A DNA stretch of 64,000 nucleotides from Vicingaceae bacterium (GCA_028336925.1 JAOKVV010000004.1:43041-107040), one strand, 5' to 3'; shown: positions 18,438-27,616, numbered from the stretch's first letter. The notes: a model not told the origin generated them from the sequence alone. Numbers and translations: made by a program.

Positions 18438-20663
18438 ATGTCACAAAAGATTATCTATACAGAGACTGATGAAGCTCCGGCTTTAGCAACCTACTCATTT
18501 CTTCCTATAATAAAAACATTTACAAAAGCGGCAAACGTTTCAGTAGAAACTAGAGACATTTCTTTAGCAGGCAGGATTTTAGCTGTTTTCCCTGAATACC
18601 TAAAAGCTGAACAAAGAATTGGAGATGCGTTAGCAGAGCTTGGTGAATTGGCAAAAACTCCCGAAGCAAACATTATAAAACTGCCCAACATTAGTGCCTC
18701 GGTTCCTCAATTGATGGCGGCTATCAAAGAACTTCAAGGGCAAGGATATACCATTCCTAACTACCCAAACACTCCATCAACTGAAGAAGAGAAAAAGATA
18801 AAAGCAACTTATGATAAAATCAAAGGAAGTGCTGTAAATCCAGTTTTGCGTGAAGGAAACTCAGATCGACGAGCTCCTAAGGCAGTAAAGGAGTTTGCTA
18901 AAAGAAATCCACACAGAATGGGCGCTTGGTCTAAAGACTCTAAATCACATGTAGCAACCATGGGTAAAAATGACTTTGCTACCAATGAAAAATCAATAAC
19001 GCTTTCACAAGATGATGATGTAAAAATTATTCATGTAGCAAATGATGGAAAAGAAACTGTTTTAAAAGCAAGTACACCAGTTTTAAAGAATGAAATTATT
19101 GACACTACTTTTTTAAGTAAAAAAGCATTAATTGAGTTTTTAGCCGATCAAAAAGCAGATGCAAAAACACAAGGAGTTTTATACTCATTACACATGAAAG
19201 CTACTATGATGAAGGTTTCTGATCCCATTATTTTTGGGCATGCGGTAGAGAGCTTCTTCCCTTCTTTATTTGAAAAGTATAGTGCAGACTTTAAATCAAT
19301 CGGAGCCAATGCAAATGATGGTTTAGGTTCTATCATCAATAAATTAAATCAATTAGACACGTCTAAAAAAGCAGAAATCTTATCTGCAATCGACGTAGAA
19401 ATGAGTAATGGACCAGCAATGGCTATGGTTAATTCTGATAATGGAATTACCAATTTACATGTGCCGAGTGATGTAATTATTGATGCTTCTATGCCTGCTA
19501 TGATTCGAAGCTCAGGGCAAATGTGGAATGCTGCTGGCGAACAACAAGATACTAAGGCAATTATTCCTGATAGCAGTTATGCTAGTATTTATGACGAAAC
19601 GATCCAGTTTTGTAAAGAAAATGGTGCTTTTGACCCTACAACTATGGGAACAGTTCCCAATGTGGGATTAATGGCTCAAAAAGCAGAAGAATATGGCTCA
19701 CATGATAAAACATTTGAAATAGCTTCTGATGGAGTTGTAAAAGTTGTTGCTAAAGATGGTAGTTCTTTACTCGAGCATACCGTTGAAGCCGGAGATATCT
19801 GGAGAATGTGCCAAGTAAAAGATGCACCAATTGAAAATTGGGTAGAACTAGCGGTAAATAGAGCAAGAGCAACTGGATGGCCAACCATTTTTTGGTTAGA
19901 TGAAAATAGAGCACATGATGCTCAAGTGATTTTAAAAGTAAATCAGTACTTAAAAAATCATGACACAACCGGATTGGATATTCAAATAATGTCTCCGGCA
20001 AAAGCCACAAGATATACGCTAGCTCGAGTAAAGAGTGGAGAAAATACCATTTCAGTTACCGGTAACGTTTTAAGAGATTATTTAACTGATTTATTCCCAA
20101 TCTTAGAATTAGGAACTAGTGCTAAGATGTTATCTATCGTTCCATTAATGAATGGCGGTGGTTTATTTGAAACCGGAGCAGGTGGATCAGCACCTAAGCA
20201 CGTAGAGCAATTTTTGGAAGAAAACCACTTAAGATGGGATTCATTAGGTGAATTTTTGGCATTAATTGTTTCATTAGCTCATTTAGCTGAGAATAACAAC
20301 AATAAACAGGCTCAAATTCTAGCAGACTGCTTAGATGAAGCTACAGGTAAATTTTTAATGAATAGTAAATCTCCATCTAGAAAGGTAGGTGAATTAGACA
20401 ACAGAGGAAGCCACTTTTATTTAGCACTATACTGGGCACAGGCATTAGCAAATCAAGCTATTGATGAGGATTTTGCAACAAAATTCACCAACTTAGCTGC
20501 AGAACTTGAAGCAAATGAGGTTAAAATAGTAAGTGAGTTAAATAATGCGCAAGGGGTAGCTATTAACATGGAAGGATATTATCATCCAAACAAAGAATTG
20601 GTAGCAAAAGCAATGCAACCTAGTGCTACATTAAACGCTATATTAGCTAAAGGGATAAATTAA
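18438..20663 (+). CDS. icd: NADP-dependent isocitrate dehydrogenase, monomeric type
   Basis: A 741-residue enzyme of the monomeric (IDH-II) family, recognisable by its length and by the opening [16 protein letters not shown], the central VKPSDPI-like segment ([14 protein letters not shown]), the [18 protein letters not shown] block and the [18 protein letters not shown] block. It oxidatively decarboxylates isocitrate to 2-oxoglutarate in the cytoplasm and supplies NADPH. It has its own promoter (18375) and a strong terminator (20684-20717), so it is monocistronic. There are no breaks or missing blocks. Confidence 0.96.
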   Translation: MSQKIIYTETDEAPALATYSFLPIIKTFTKAANVSVETRDISLAGRILAVFPEYLKAEQRIGDALAELGELAKTPEANIIKLPNISASVPQLMAAIKELQGQGYTIPNYPNTPSTEEEKKIKATYDKIKGSAVNPVLREGNSDRRAPKAVKEFAKRNPHRMGAWSKDSKSHVATMGKNDFATNEKSITLSQDDDVKIIHVANDGKETVLKASTPVLKNEIIDTTFLSKKALIEFLADQKADAKTQGVLYSLHMKATMMKVSDPIIFGHAVESFFPSLFEKYSADFKSIGANANDGLGSIINKLNQLDTSKKAEILSAIDVEMSNGPAMAMVNSDNGITNLHVPSDVIIDASMPAMIRSSGQMWNAAGEQQDTKAIIPDSSYASIYDETIQFCKENGAFDPTTMGTVPNVGLMAQKAEEYGSHDKTFEIASDGVVKVVAKDGSSLLEHTVEAGDIWRMCQVKDAPIENWVELAVNRARATGWPTIFWLDENRAHDAQVILKVNQYLKNHDTTGLDIQIMSPAKATRYTLARVKSGENTISVTGNVLRDYLTDLFPILELGTSAKMLSIVPLMNGGGLFETGAGGSAPKHVEQFLEENHLRWDSLGEFLALIVSLAHLAENNNNKQAQILADCLDEATGKFLMNSKSPSRKVGELDNRGSHFYLALYWAQALANQAIDEDFATKFTNLAAELEANEVKIVSELNNAQGVAINMEGYYHPNKELVAKAMQPSATLNAILAKGIN

Positions 20664-20683
20664 GAATTAGTTTTATTCATAAG

Positions 20684-20717
20684 AGAGGTTTAGTTTTTTT
20701 ACTAAACCTCTTTTTTT
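20684..20717 (+). terminator. Rho-independent terminator after icd
   Basis: An 11-bp perfect stem, AGAGGTTTAGT (20684-20694) with ACTAAACCTCT (20701-20711), has a six-T loop and a T7 tail. Confidence 0.92.
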
Positions 20718-20786
20718 CTGGTAGACGTTTTTTTATAAAATATTCTCAACCCATCGTCACATCATAAATCCATACAAATCAATGAA

Positions 20787-20850
20787 TTTATAAAAAAATC
20801 ATGCTCTCCAAATAGTAGCTGAATAAACTGTAGCTTTTATAAAAAAATCA
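20787..20850 (+). repeat. Two 15-base AT-rich direct repeats
   Basis: The word TTTATAAAAAAATCA occurs at 20787-20801 and again at 20836-20850, 49 bases apart, in the AT-rich gap between the icd terminator and the next promoter. GTAGCT is also repeated between them. Possible regulator-binding or curved DNA; no factor can be named. Confidence 0.4.
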
Positions 20851-20927
20851 ATAATAATGAATTATCGACCTTTTTTTATAGCGCTACATTTAAGGTATTT
20901 TAATTCCTCTTGATTGCGGAGAATAAA

Positions 20928-20935
20928 TACCTTTG
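20928..20935 (+). promoter_or_regulatory. Promoter -7 element for the alpha/beta hydrolase
   Basis: TACCTTTG matches TAnnTTTG exactly. It overlaps an in-frame TTG at 20933, so that TTG cannot be the translation start; the ATG at 20954 is. Confidence 0.6.
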
Positions 20936-20953
20936 TTTGAAAGCAACACTGAA

Positions 20954-21616
20954 ATGCAAAATATATATTGCCTGCCAGGCCTAGGCGCGGATCACAGACT
21001 ATTCAGCAAATTAAAAGTAGGTACGAACCTAATCCCAATCAAGTACATCAATGCTGAGACAGCAGATACTGCAGAAACCTACGCAGAGAAATTACTCGAT
21101 CAGATAAAAGAAGACAATCCAATATTAATGGGTGTGTCTCTTGGTGGAATACTAGCCATAGAAATAAGTAAACGAGTTCCGGTACAAAAATTAATTTTGA
21201 TTTCTACCATAAAATCTAAAAATGAACTTCCTCCCTATTTTTCATTACTAGACCACCTGCCTTTCGACATTTCTAAAACAGCTGCATGGTTTAAGAATTA
21301 TGGTGAGTTACTAAAACCATTTTACAACAAAATAAACAAGGAGGAGATGGATTTATTTAAGTCTATGCTCATTGCAACACCTGATGATTTTATTAACTGG
21401 GGAGTTGGTGCAGTTTCTCATTGGAAAAACGAAACAATAGAAACAGACCACATTCACATCCATGGCAGTTATGACCTAGTTTTTCCAACGAAATGGGTGA
21501 ATAATTATACGGAAATAAAGAGTGGGTCTCATTTTATGGTGGTCGACAAAGCAGACCAAATTAGCCCCATCATCAATGAACAATTAAAAAGCGTAAATGA
21601 AAAAAGCCTTTCTTGA
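20954..21616 (+). CDS. Alpha/beta hydrolase
   Basis: A small soluble hydrolase-fold protein of 220 residues. The opening YCLPGLGADHRLF gives the oxyanion-side loop, and LMGVSLGGILAIEIS provides the nucleophile elbow G-x-S-x-G. A late aspartate (HGSYDLVFP) and the histidine of SGSHFMVVDKAD complete a plausible Ser-Asp-His triad. No signal peptide, so cytoplasmic. The substrate is unknown. The start is set by the promoter element at 20928-20935, which excludes the upstream TTG. The 3' end of the coding sequence forms one arm of the terminator shared with the convergent tpx gene. Confidence 0.85.
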   Translation: MQNIYCLPGLGADHRLFSKLKVGTNLIPIKYINAETADTAETYAEKLLDQIKEDNPILMGVSLGGILAIEISKRVPVQKLILISTIKSKNELPPYFSLLDHLPFDISKTAAWFKNYGELLKPFYNKINKEEMDLFKSMLIATPDDFINWGVGAVSHWKNETIETDHIHIHGSYDLVFPTKWVNNYTEIKSGSHFMVVDKADQISPIINEQLKSVNEKSLS

Positions 21617-21642
21617 TTGCGATGAAGCAACTAAGAAAGGCT
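21605..21642. terminator. Bidirectional terminator between hydrolase and tpx
   Basis: AGCCTTTCTT (21605-21614) pairs perfectly with AAGAAAGGCT (21633-21642). The left arm lies within the last codons of the hydrolase gene. An A-run precedes it (good T-run for the minus strand); the T-run on the plus strand is poor. Confidence 0.6.
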
Positions 21643-21663
21643 AACATTTAGTGTTTTATACCG

Positions 21664-22173
21664 TTATTTTAAAGCATCTACTGCTTTCATTACGTTGTCA
21701 TAATTAGGCTCATGCGTAATATCACCTACCAGTTCCAAAAAGGTAATTTTATTGTTTTTATCGACAACGAATACTGCTCTAGCATGCAATCCTTTTAGTG
21801 GGCCTTCCGTCATGTCTAAACCATACGCTTTAGAAAATTCATGGTATCTAAAATCAGATGCATTAGTTACATTCTTAATGCCTTCAGCCTCACAAAAACG
21901 ATTCATTGCAAAAGGTAAATCTTTAGAAATAATTAATCCCTCTACACCCGTTCTATCTTTCAGCTGTGTATTAAACTGACGCGTTTCCATCTGGCATATA
22001 CCTGTGTCTAAACTAGGAACCGCAATTAATACTTTTACCTTGTTGTCTATTTCGGAAAGTGTTCCTTCTGATAAATCAGATTTTACATATTTGAAATCAG
22101 GAGCATTATCTCCTACTTTTGGAAGGTTTCCCGATAAATTTACAGGACTACCTTTAAAATTTGTTTGATCCAT
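21664..22173 (-). CDS. tpx: Thiol peroxidase
   Basis: An atypical 2-Cys peroxiredoxin of 169 residues that reduces hydroperoxides with thioredoxin. The peroxidatic cysteine is C60 in PSLDTGICQMETRQFN and the resolving cysteine is C94 in NRFCEAEG, the normal Tpx spacing. The N-terminal segment GSPVNLSGNLPKVGDNAPDF is the family signature. No signal peptide is present, unlike periplasmic Tpx of some bacteria. It is transcribed alone on the minus strand and shares the hairpin at 21605-21642 as terminator. Confidence 0.96.
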   Translation of the reverse strand: MDQTNFKGSPVNLSGNLPKVGDNAPDFKYVKSDLSEGTLSEIDNKVKVLIAVPSLDTGICQMETRQFNTQLKDRTGVEGLIISKDLPFAMNRFCEAEGIKNVTNASDFRYHEFSKAYGLDMTEGPLKGLHARAVFVVDKNNKITFLELVGDITHEPNYDNVMKAVDALK

Positions 22174-22342
22174 AGTTATGTTTTTTATCTTAACAATTAT
22201 ATGCTAATGTGGTTCTCGAATTTAACCAATAATAAATAACATTACTCAATCCGTAAGAATGAAAAATAAATAAAACCCATTTTATTAAAATAAATTATCT
22301 AATATTGTATAAACAAACTACTTAAACAAACCCCAAACACAA

Positions 22343-23209
22343 TTGAAAAAGCATTTCTTATTATTTTTTCTAAGCCTTACCTTAGTTACCCACCTATCCA
22401 AGGCTCAAAAAACTGCAGACACTTCACCCTCAGGAGATTCGAAATCACAGGGAATATCCGTATCACCTGCACACTTTCACCTTTCAATTGAACCAGGCGA
22501 CCAAAAAACAAAAAAAATTGCAGTAACAAATAACACAGATAAAACTCAATTATTCCAAGTAAAAGTTTATGACTTTAACATGAATGGTAAAGGAAAAAGT
22601 AGTTTTATCCCTAAGGGAGAAGGAGAATACTCACTATCTAAGTATATGAACATCTCACCAACATTTTTTGAAGTCGCGTCAGGAGAAAAAAAAGAATTTT
22701 CATACACTGTTTCAATACCTGATTCAGATGAAGGAAATAGAGCCGCATGGTCTGTAATTATGATAGAACAGGCGGAGCCTAAAAAAGAACTATCACCAAT
22801 AAAGAAAAGTGCAGGCACTATAGCTCTAGGTGTTATCCCAACTTATGCCTTTGGTGTTTACATTTATCAAAACCCACCAAATGTTTCAGTTAATAAAGTA
22901 GAGATTACCGACTTTGCTTTTACAACTGATCAAGGATCAAATTTTATCAACATTGAAACTAAGAATATCGGTGATGGAATTGCTTATTGTAACTCCTATG
23001 TTGACCTTATTAATAATGAAACAGGCGAACAGAGAAGATTAGAAGTAAAACGTTTTACAATAGTTCCTTCTTTAATCCGAGATTTTAAATTTCAATTACC
23101 AGAACTTCAAAATGGGAGTTACACCGCGATAGGAGTGCTGGATTTTGAAAATGCCGAAGAAATACAAGCAGCAAAAATGCAATTCACAATAAACCAACCT
23201 ATTAAATAA
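22343..23209 (+). CDS. PapD-like periplasmic chaperone (two Ig-like domains)
   Basis: A 288-residue secreted protein that starts at TTG (no in-frame ATG fits the signal peptide) and has a signal peptide ending near LSKAQ (residue 22). Residues 38-145 form an Ig-like domain: ISVSPAHFHLSIEPGDQ, then KKIAVTNNTDKTQLFQVKVYD, and SPTFFEVASGEKKEFSYTVS, the same order as strands A1, B-C and D of PapD/FimC chaperones. Residues 180-288 form a second Ig-like domain. Gram-positive WxL-interacting proteins (DUF916 plus DUF3324) share this layout, so that is the alternative reading. It is first of a four-gene cassette with two small secreted beta-proteins and a barrel protein. No enzyme function is expected. 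Confidence 0.78.
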   Translation: MKKHFLLFFLSLTLVTHLSKAQKTADTSPSGDSKSQGISVSPAHFHLSIEPGDQKTKKIAVTNNTDKTQLFQVKVYDFNMNGKGKSSFIPKGEGEYSLSKYMNISPTFFEVASGEKKEFSYTVSIPDSDEGNRAAWSVIMIEQAEPKKELSPIKKSAGTIALGVIPTYAFGVYIYQNPPNVSVNKVEITDFAFTTDQGSNFINIETKNIGDGIAYCNSYVDLINNETGEQRRLEVKRFTIVPSLIRDFKFQLPELQNGSYTAIGVLDFENAEEIQAAKMQFTINQPIK

Positions 23210-23210
23210 A

Positions 23211-23999
23211 ATGATTAAAATGAAAAAACTAAATCTACTTCTCGCCAATATTCTTTTGATAGGTATTGGAGTATCAAATGCACAACTTATTGATGAAAAA
23301 GATGTAACCATAACTATGGACCTTCAACCGGTACTGCAGTTAGAAATGACTACATCGGACCAAATAGAATTTGTATTTGATGATATTAACGATTATTATG
23401 CAGGTATTACAAGATATGCAGCAACAGTTCTAAAAGTTAGTTCTACAGTAAGTTGGGATTTATACGCAGTAGGGAGATCTAATGGGAGCAATGGCCCAGA
23501 ATTTTGGGATCAACAAATCGATTATGGAAATAATAATGCTAATGCTATTCCTGATTTGCCATTATCATTATTAGAGCTTCGTCAAACACAACCAAATACA
23601 GGAGATGGAGCGGCAGTAGGTACATTCTCTGACTATTCTCAAGCGTTATCTGATGTAAATACTCCAAGCGCAGGCAATAGCTTATATGTAAATGCAGGTA
23701 CAAATACGCCTCCTACAACAAACGACAAATACATCGCAGGTCATGCAGGAACAACGGGTGTAGCAGGGGATGATTTTATGCCAGGCGGAAGCTACATGAC
23801 ACAAAATACGGTAAACTCAAACTATTACTATACAATTGATTACAGAATACTACCAGGCTTACCTGCAATTTTCCCAATGGCAGCTGATGCAGATGGAGCA
23901 ACATTTGAGGATTTAGAAACTGTAAATGGCGGTGGATCTTATGCAGAGCCAGGCGTATATACAATGTACGTGCAATATATATTATTAGAAGATCAATAA
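23211..23999 (+). CDS. Secreted beta-protein with W-x-L motif, putative major fibre subunit
   Basis: A 262-residue protein with a signal peptide ending at SNAQ (residue 25); the second ATG at 23220 is an alternative start. The mature part is beta-rich and low in charge. VSSTVSWDLYAV holds a W-x-L triplet at residues 82-84, and the chain ends with PGVYTMYVQYILLEDQ (247-262), an amphipathic strand at the extreme C-terminus. The protein of the gene starting at 24060 ends with the same pattern. The middle (about 95-215) is Asn/Gly/Thr-rich. The features fit a pilin-like subunit or a WxL-domain surface protein. It starts one base after the chaperone stop and is followed by a terminator-like hairpin. 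The name is inferred from context. Confidence 0.7.
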   Translation: MIKMKKLNLLLANILLIGIGVSNAQLIDEKDVTITMDLQPVLQLEMTTSDQIEFVFDDINDYYAGITRYAATVLKVSSTVSWDLYAVGRSNGSNGPEFWDQQIDYGNNNANAIPDLPLSLLELRQTQPNTGDGAAVGTFSDYSQALSDVNTPSAGNSLYVNAGTNTPPTTNDKYIAGHAGTTGVAGDDFMPGGSYMTQNTVNSNYYYTIDYRILPGLPAIFPMAADADGATFEDLETVNGGGSYAEPGVYTMYVQYILLEDQ

Positions 24000-24007
24000 G
24001 AATCGTT

Positions 24008-24040
24008 AAAAGGAATCACTTAAAACGTGATTCCTTTTTT
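24008..24040 (+). terminator. Strong hairpin inside the fibre cassette
   Basis: AAAAGGAATCAC (24008-24019) pairs perfectly over 12 bp with GTGATTCCTTTT (24027-24038) across a 7-base loop and is followed by T residues to 24040. It lies directly after the first small-subunit gene and before the second, so it should act as a partial terminator or 3'-end stabiliser within the operon. Confidence 0.8.
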
Positions 24041-24059
24041 ATCTATTAATCTAACATAT

Positions 24060-24671
24060 TTGAGAGCAAATTTACTCCTCTGTTCTATATCTTTATTCTT
24101 TACAAATTCACTTTACAGCCAAATACATTGTGGTTTAGTTGAAATTGAGCCAAACACAAGTATAAATAATTCAATAACGTTTGATAGTTTTCAGCGTTAC
24201 CAAGGAGGCTACACCATCAACAGTGCAGCTAGAATTAGAGTTAAAGTTGAAGATAAAAGTACACCTGATCCACTTTGCTCTTGGAGCCTTAGAATGATAG
24301 TGGACAATAATTCTGTAAGTGGAACTCCCATAGATGAATGGGAGGAGTTATACCTATATGGTTTAGGTAATAGTTCAAATCCGACAATTGATGCATTAGA
24401 AATTAGAGTAAGAAATGAATGCAGTACATCCCCTATAGATGGTGTATTTACTAATTTCAATAACGATCAGGATCTTATTGAAATAATTGCCCCATTACTA
24501 CCAATAACACCTGCGGGAAGTTGCACACTCAACGTGAATGGACCGGGGAGCTATCAAACTAATTATAATGAATTTAATTTTAATATTGATATTAGAGTAA
24601 AGCCAAATTTCACCTTCAATCCCGGGCTTTTTGAACTAAACATTAAGTTTATCTTAGAAGAAAACCCATAA
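24060..24671 (+). CDS. Secreted beta-protein with W-x-L motif, putative minor fibre subunit
   Basis: A 203-residue protein. A GTG at 24027 is in frame but forms the right arm of the hairpin at 24008-24038. The TTG at 24060 gives a standard signal peptide (MRANLLLCSISLFFTNSLYSQ), so I take it as the start. CSWSLRM carries W-x-L at residues 75-77 after a strand IRVKVED, and the chain ends with PGLFELNIKFILEENP, which aligns residue for residue with the end of the preceding subunit. Paired cysteines occur (C24, C73, and two later). Placed after the hairpin and directly before the barrel gene, it may be a tip or adaptor subunit. The role is inferred. Confidence 0.65.
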   Translation: MRANLLLCSISLFFTNSLYSQIHCGLVEIEPNTSINNSITFDSFQRYQGGYTINSAARIRVKVEDKSTPDPLCSWSLRMIVDNNSVSGTPIDEWEELYLYGLGNSSNPTIDALEIRVRNECSTSPIDGVFTNFNNDQDLIEIIAPLLPITPAGSCTLNVNGPGSYQTNYNEFNFNIDIRVKPNFTFNPGLFELNIKFILEENP

Positions 24672-24679
24672 TCCAAAAG

Positions 24680-27616
24680 ATGTCTTCTAGTAAATATACC
24701 CCTGTAATTAACTTACTAAAGCTAGTTTTAACTTTGCTACTTTCTGTTAATGCTATGAATAGCGTTGCGCAAGATAGCTTAATTAACAATCAAAATAAGT
24801 TAATTATAAACTTTAGAGACAGCACACAAGAATTAGTAAAAGGTCAATTAGTTACCAATGTTCTCCATATCATCAATCAAACTAATGAAACAAAAACTTT
24901 TGTATATGATATTTTACACCCTTCAGAGTGGACTCGACTAGATGACAAATTAGGGTACTCCTTGGAACAAGGTGATGAAATTTTCATTCCAATCATACTT
25001 ATCCCAAAACAAATAAGCAATACAAACACTGATATCTTCATCAATGCATATTTACTCGATGAGGAAAATCAACAAATTGGAAATGCTTACTTCTCCCTAT
25101 ATACAAAGAAGGAAGTTTCATGGGACGCTAGATCAATATCATCAGAAAGAATATACCTCAGGAATGGTGAAAAAAACACCACTATTAACTACCAGATCGT
25201 GAATACTGGAAATTTTGATCAGGAGATCATATTTTCCACAAATGCTTTAAGAAATAATATTATTTTAAAGGATAGTTCAGGAAGTAGACTCATAACTAAG
25301 CAACAAATAAAACTAAAAAGATATGAAGACACCATCTTTGACATTTCAGCCGAAGTCCTTCCTTTTATGGAAAGAAACTTTAAGAAAGTATCCGCTCTTA
25401 CTTATCAACCAAGTAGACTCACTGAGATAGAAAAATTTACATTATTCCTTCAAACAAATGAACCCAAACTTAAGGGGGAAAACCAATATTCTAGAAATAG
25501 TAAAATAGATATTTTGCGTTTAAACAGCCAAAAAGAAGTCAATCAATTTGGAGACAATCAATTGCCGCTAACAGTTGAAGCAAATATTCAAAATGTGTTA
25601 TCTGAATTCTCATTTATGAATATAAATGCAAGGGGTTTTAAACAACTTAATAAAGATGCTAGCTTATCCTATTTTGCTCAGCTCAACTACAATGAATCTT
25701 ATTGGAATAGTCAATCAATTATGAATTCGCCTTGGTATGTTGGGTATTTTGATGAAAGAAAAACCATTGAAATCGGAAATATATCAGGAAATATTAATGG
25801 TATTAATAATTTTGGAAAAGGCTTTAAAGTTTCCTACAAATATTTTGAAAATCAGAAATCAACAGTATACTATTTAAGAAACCCAACATTAGTTGGACCT
25901 TCACAAAACGAGTCTGTTGGTATAGAACATGAATCTAGGATTAATAATAACTTTAAAGTAATTGCAAAACTTGGTAGAAATATAAATCGAATAAGTGGCA
26001 ATGAAATTAATGCCTATTCAATTAGTCCAACCTTTACAATAAATAAAAACCATTCAATTAACTTACTTGCAACAATTACAGATAGACAGAAAATTGGATT
26101 AAGAAACACAGAAATTGGAAGCCTTTTTGGAGGTAGCTATTCAACTAACTACTTAGAAAAAAGAGCTAATTCTTCAATTACGTTTAGATTTAATGATAGA
26201 AAATTTAGCTCAGGCGGTTTTTCTAGAACGATTATTAATCAAAGAACCAGGTATACTATTAATAAAAAATGGAACTTTTTTATTAATAATAACTATCAAA
26301 AAATAGATTCAAGAAAGCAACTAAACACAAGTGTACCTCTACAAGAATATTTTTTCAATAATTTCTTTTTCTCAACAACAAGCAAAAATGGTACTTGGCA
26401 GCCAGGAGGATATTATAACGTAAACAATGTTCGCTTAAATAAAACACATAGTAGAGGAGTTTCATTTAGATATGCGACCTATAACTTTAAAAAAAATTCT
26501 CTAGTATCCCTTTTATTTAAAGCCGGATATAATGACCCGGTTGATTTTATAGACATCCCGAATTATTTCAACTTTGAATTTACGAGTATACTCAGATATA
26601 AAGTTTGGAATATCACTACCAGATATCATTATGGGGCACAGTCTATACCTGAATTACTTAATATGAGAGAGCAAAATTATACCGCTCAAAAACTAAGACT
26701 TTCAGCCAACAATCAATACCAATTTAAGAACCCAAAATATCTTTTTGAGAATACCTTATCCTATAATTTTACAAATCGCTTTAATAGCCATAACATTGGT
26801 CTATTCCCGCAAATCTTTTACTTTACTAATAATGGATATAGATTTGGATTAATGGTAAACTATAATCTAAGATCTAATAATTATTCTTCTTTATTTGATA
26901 ATTACCAGAATAACTCTATTGGAAGCAGTAATGACTTAGGAAATGTAACACAATCTACATTTAACCTTTCAATAAACATCAAAAAAGATTTTGGTATCCC
27001 ACTACCATTTTTAAAAAGCACCTCATCAACTGCAAAATTTAAAGTATTTTATGACTTAAATGGTAATGGACAATATGATGAAAATGAAATTTCAATTGAA
27101 AACACCGTACTTAGAATAAATGAATATGAAATAATTACTGATGAAAATGGTGAAGCGGGATTAACTAACTTGTCGTTTGGAACTTATCAACTAGGAATCA
27201 TTAGTTTAGATAAAATAAAAGGTTGGTTTCCTGAAATAGAAGATAGTATAGAGATATTCAATAGTAGAGTTATTTATGTGCCTTTCGTAAAAGGAATAAA
27301 AGTAATAGGAGAAGTTAATATTGATCAACAAAAGATAAGTATCGCAGATGAAAAGGATCAAATTAACCTTGAAAGAATCAAAATTACCGCCAATGGCAGA
27401 AGCGTATACAATACCTTAACCGATTCTGAAGGAAAGTTTGAATTTTATTTACCTGTTGGCCGTTATACTTTAACATTAGACGAAAGCATATTAGGTGATC
27501 GATTTAAGCTCGTAGAAAATAATATTGCAATAACACTAACTAAAAATAAAGAGGGATTATATTCCTCCTTTTATATTTTAGAGAAGAGAAGAAACATAAA
27601 TATTAAGACCTTTTAA
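24680..27616 (+). CDS. Usher-like outer-membrane beta-barrel protein
   Basis: A 978-residue exported protein with a signal peptide ending near NSVAQ (residue 31). Residues 35-265 are two Ig-like domains that resemble periplasmic chaperone or fibre modules. Residues about 300-775 are a run of alternating aromatic/polar strands with short turns (for example YFAQLNYNESYWNSQ), as in a large outer-membrane barrel. Residues 783-978 are two carboxypeptidase-regulatory-like beta-sandwiches, the first with a calcium-type loop DLNGNGQYDENE (792-803). Length and order match fimbrial ushers, including the alpha-type with a similar C-terminal module, but no diagnostic plug sequence is recognisable. It follows the second subunit by 8 bases. 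It could instead be an unrelated surface barrel. Confidence 0.7.
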   Translation: MSSSKYTPVINLLKLVLTLLLSVNAMNSVAQDSLINNQNKLIINFRDSTQELVKGQLVTNVLHIINQTNETKTFVYDILHPSEWTRLDDKLGYSLEQGDEIFIPIILIPKQISNTNTDIFINAYLLDEENQQIGNAYFSLYTKKEVSWDARSISSERIYLRNGEKNTTINYQIVNTGNFDQEIIFSTNALRNNIILKDSSGSRLITKQQIKLKRYEDTIFDISAEVLPFMERNFKKVSALTYQPSRLTEIEKFTLFLQTNEPKLKGENQYSRNSKIDILRLNSQKEVNQFGDNQLPLTVEANIQNVLSEFSFMNINARGFKQLNKDASLSYFAQLNYNESYWNSQSIMNSPWYVGYFDERKTIEIGNISGNINGINNFGKGFKVSYKYFENQKSTVYYLRNPTLVGPSQNESVGIEHESRINNNFKVIAKLGRNINRISGNEINAYSISPTFTINKNHSINLLATITDRQKIGLRNTEIGSLFGGSYSTNYLEKRANSSITFRFNDRKFSSGGFSRTIINQRTRYTINKKWNFFINNNYQKIDSRKQLNTSVPLQEYFFNNFFFSTTSKNGTWQPGGYYNVNNVRLNKTHSRGVSFRYATYNFKKNSLVSLLFKAGYNDPVDFIDIPNYFNFEFTSILRYKVWNITTRYHYGAQSIPELLNMREQNYTAQKLRLSANNQYQFKNPKYLFENTLSYNFTNRFNSHNIGLFPQIFYFTNNGYRFGLMVNYNLRSNNYSSLFDNYQNNSIGSSNDLGNVTQSTFNLSINIKKDFGIPLPFLKSTSSTAKFKVFYDLNGNGQYDENEISIENTVLRINEYEIITDENGEAGLTNLSFGTYQLGIISLDKIKGWFPEIEDSIEIFNSRVIYVPFVKGIKVIGEVNIDQQKISIADEKDQINLERIKITANGRSVYNTLTDSEGKFEFYLPVGRYTLTLDESILGDRFKLVENNIAITLTKNKEGLYSSFYILEKRRNINIKTF

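Noticed and set aside
20933-20953. TTG start for the alpha/beta hydrolase
   Set aside because: It lies inside the -7 element; the ATG at 20954 is transcribed and fits the family.
24027-24059. GTG-start extension of the second subunit gene
   Set aside because: The codons form the right arm of a terminator hairpin and destroy the signal peptide.
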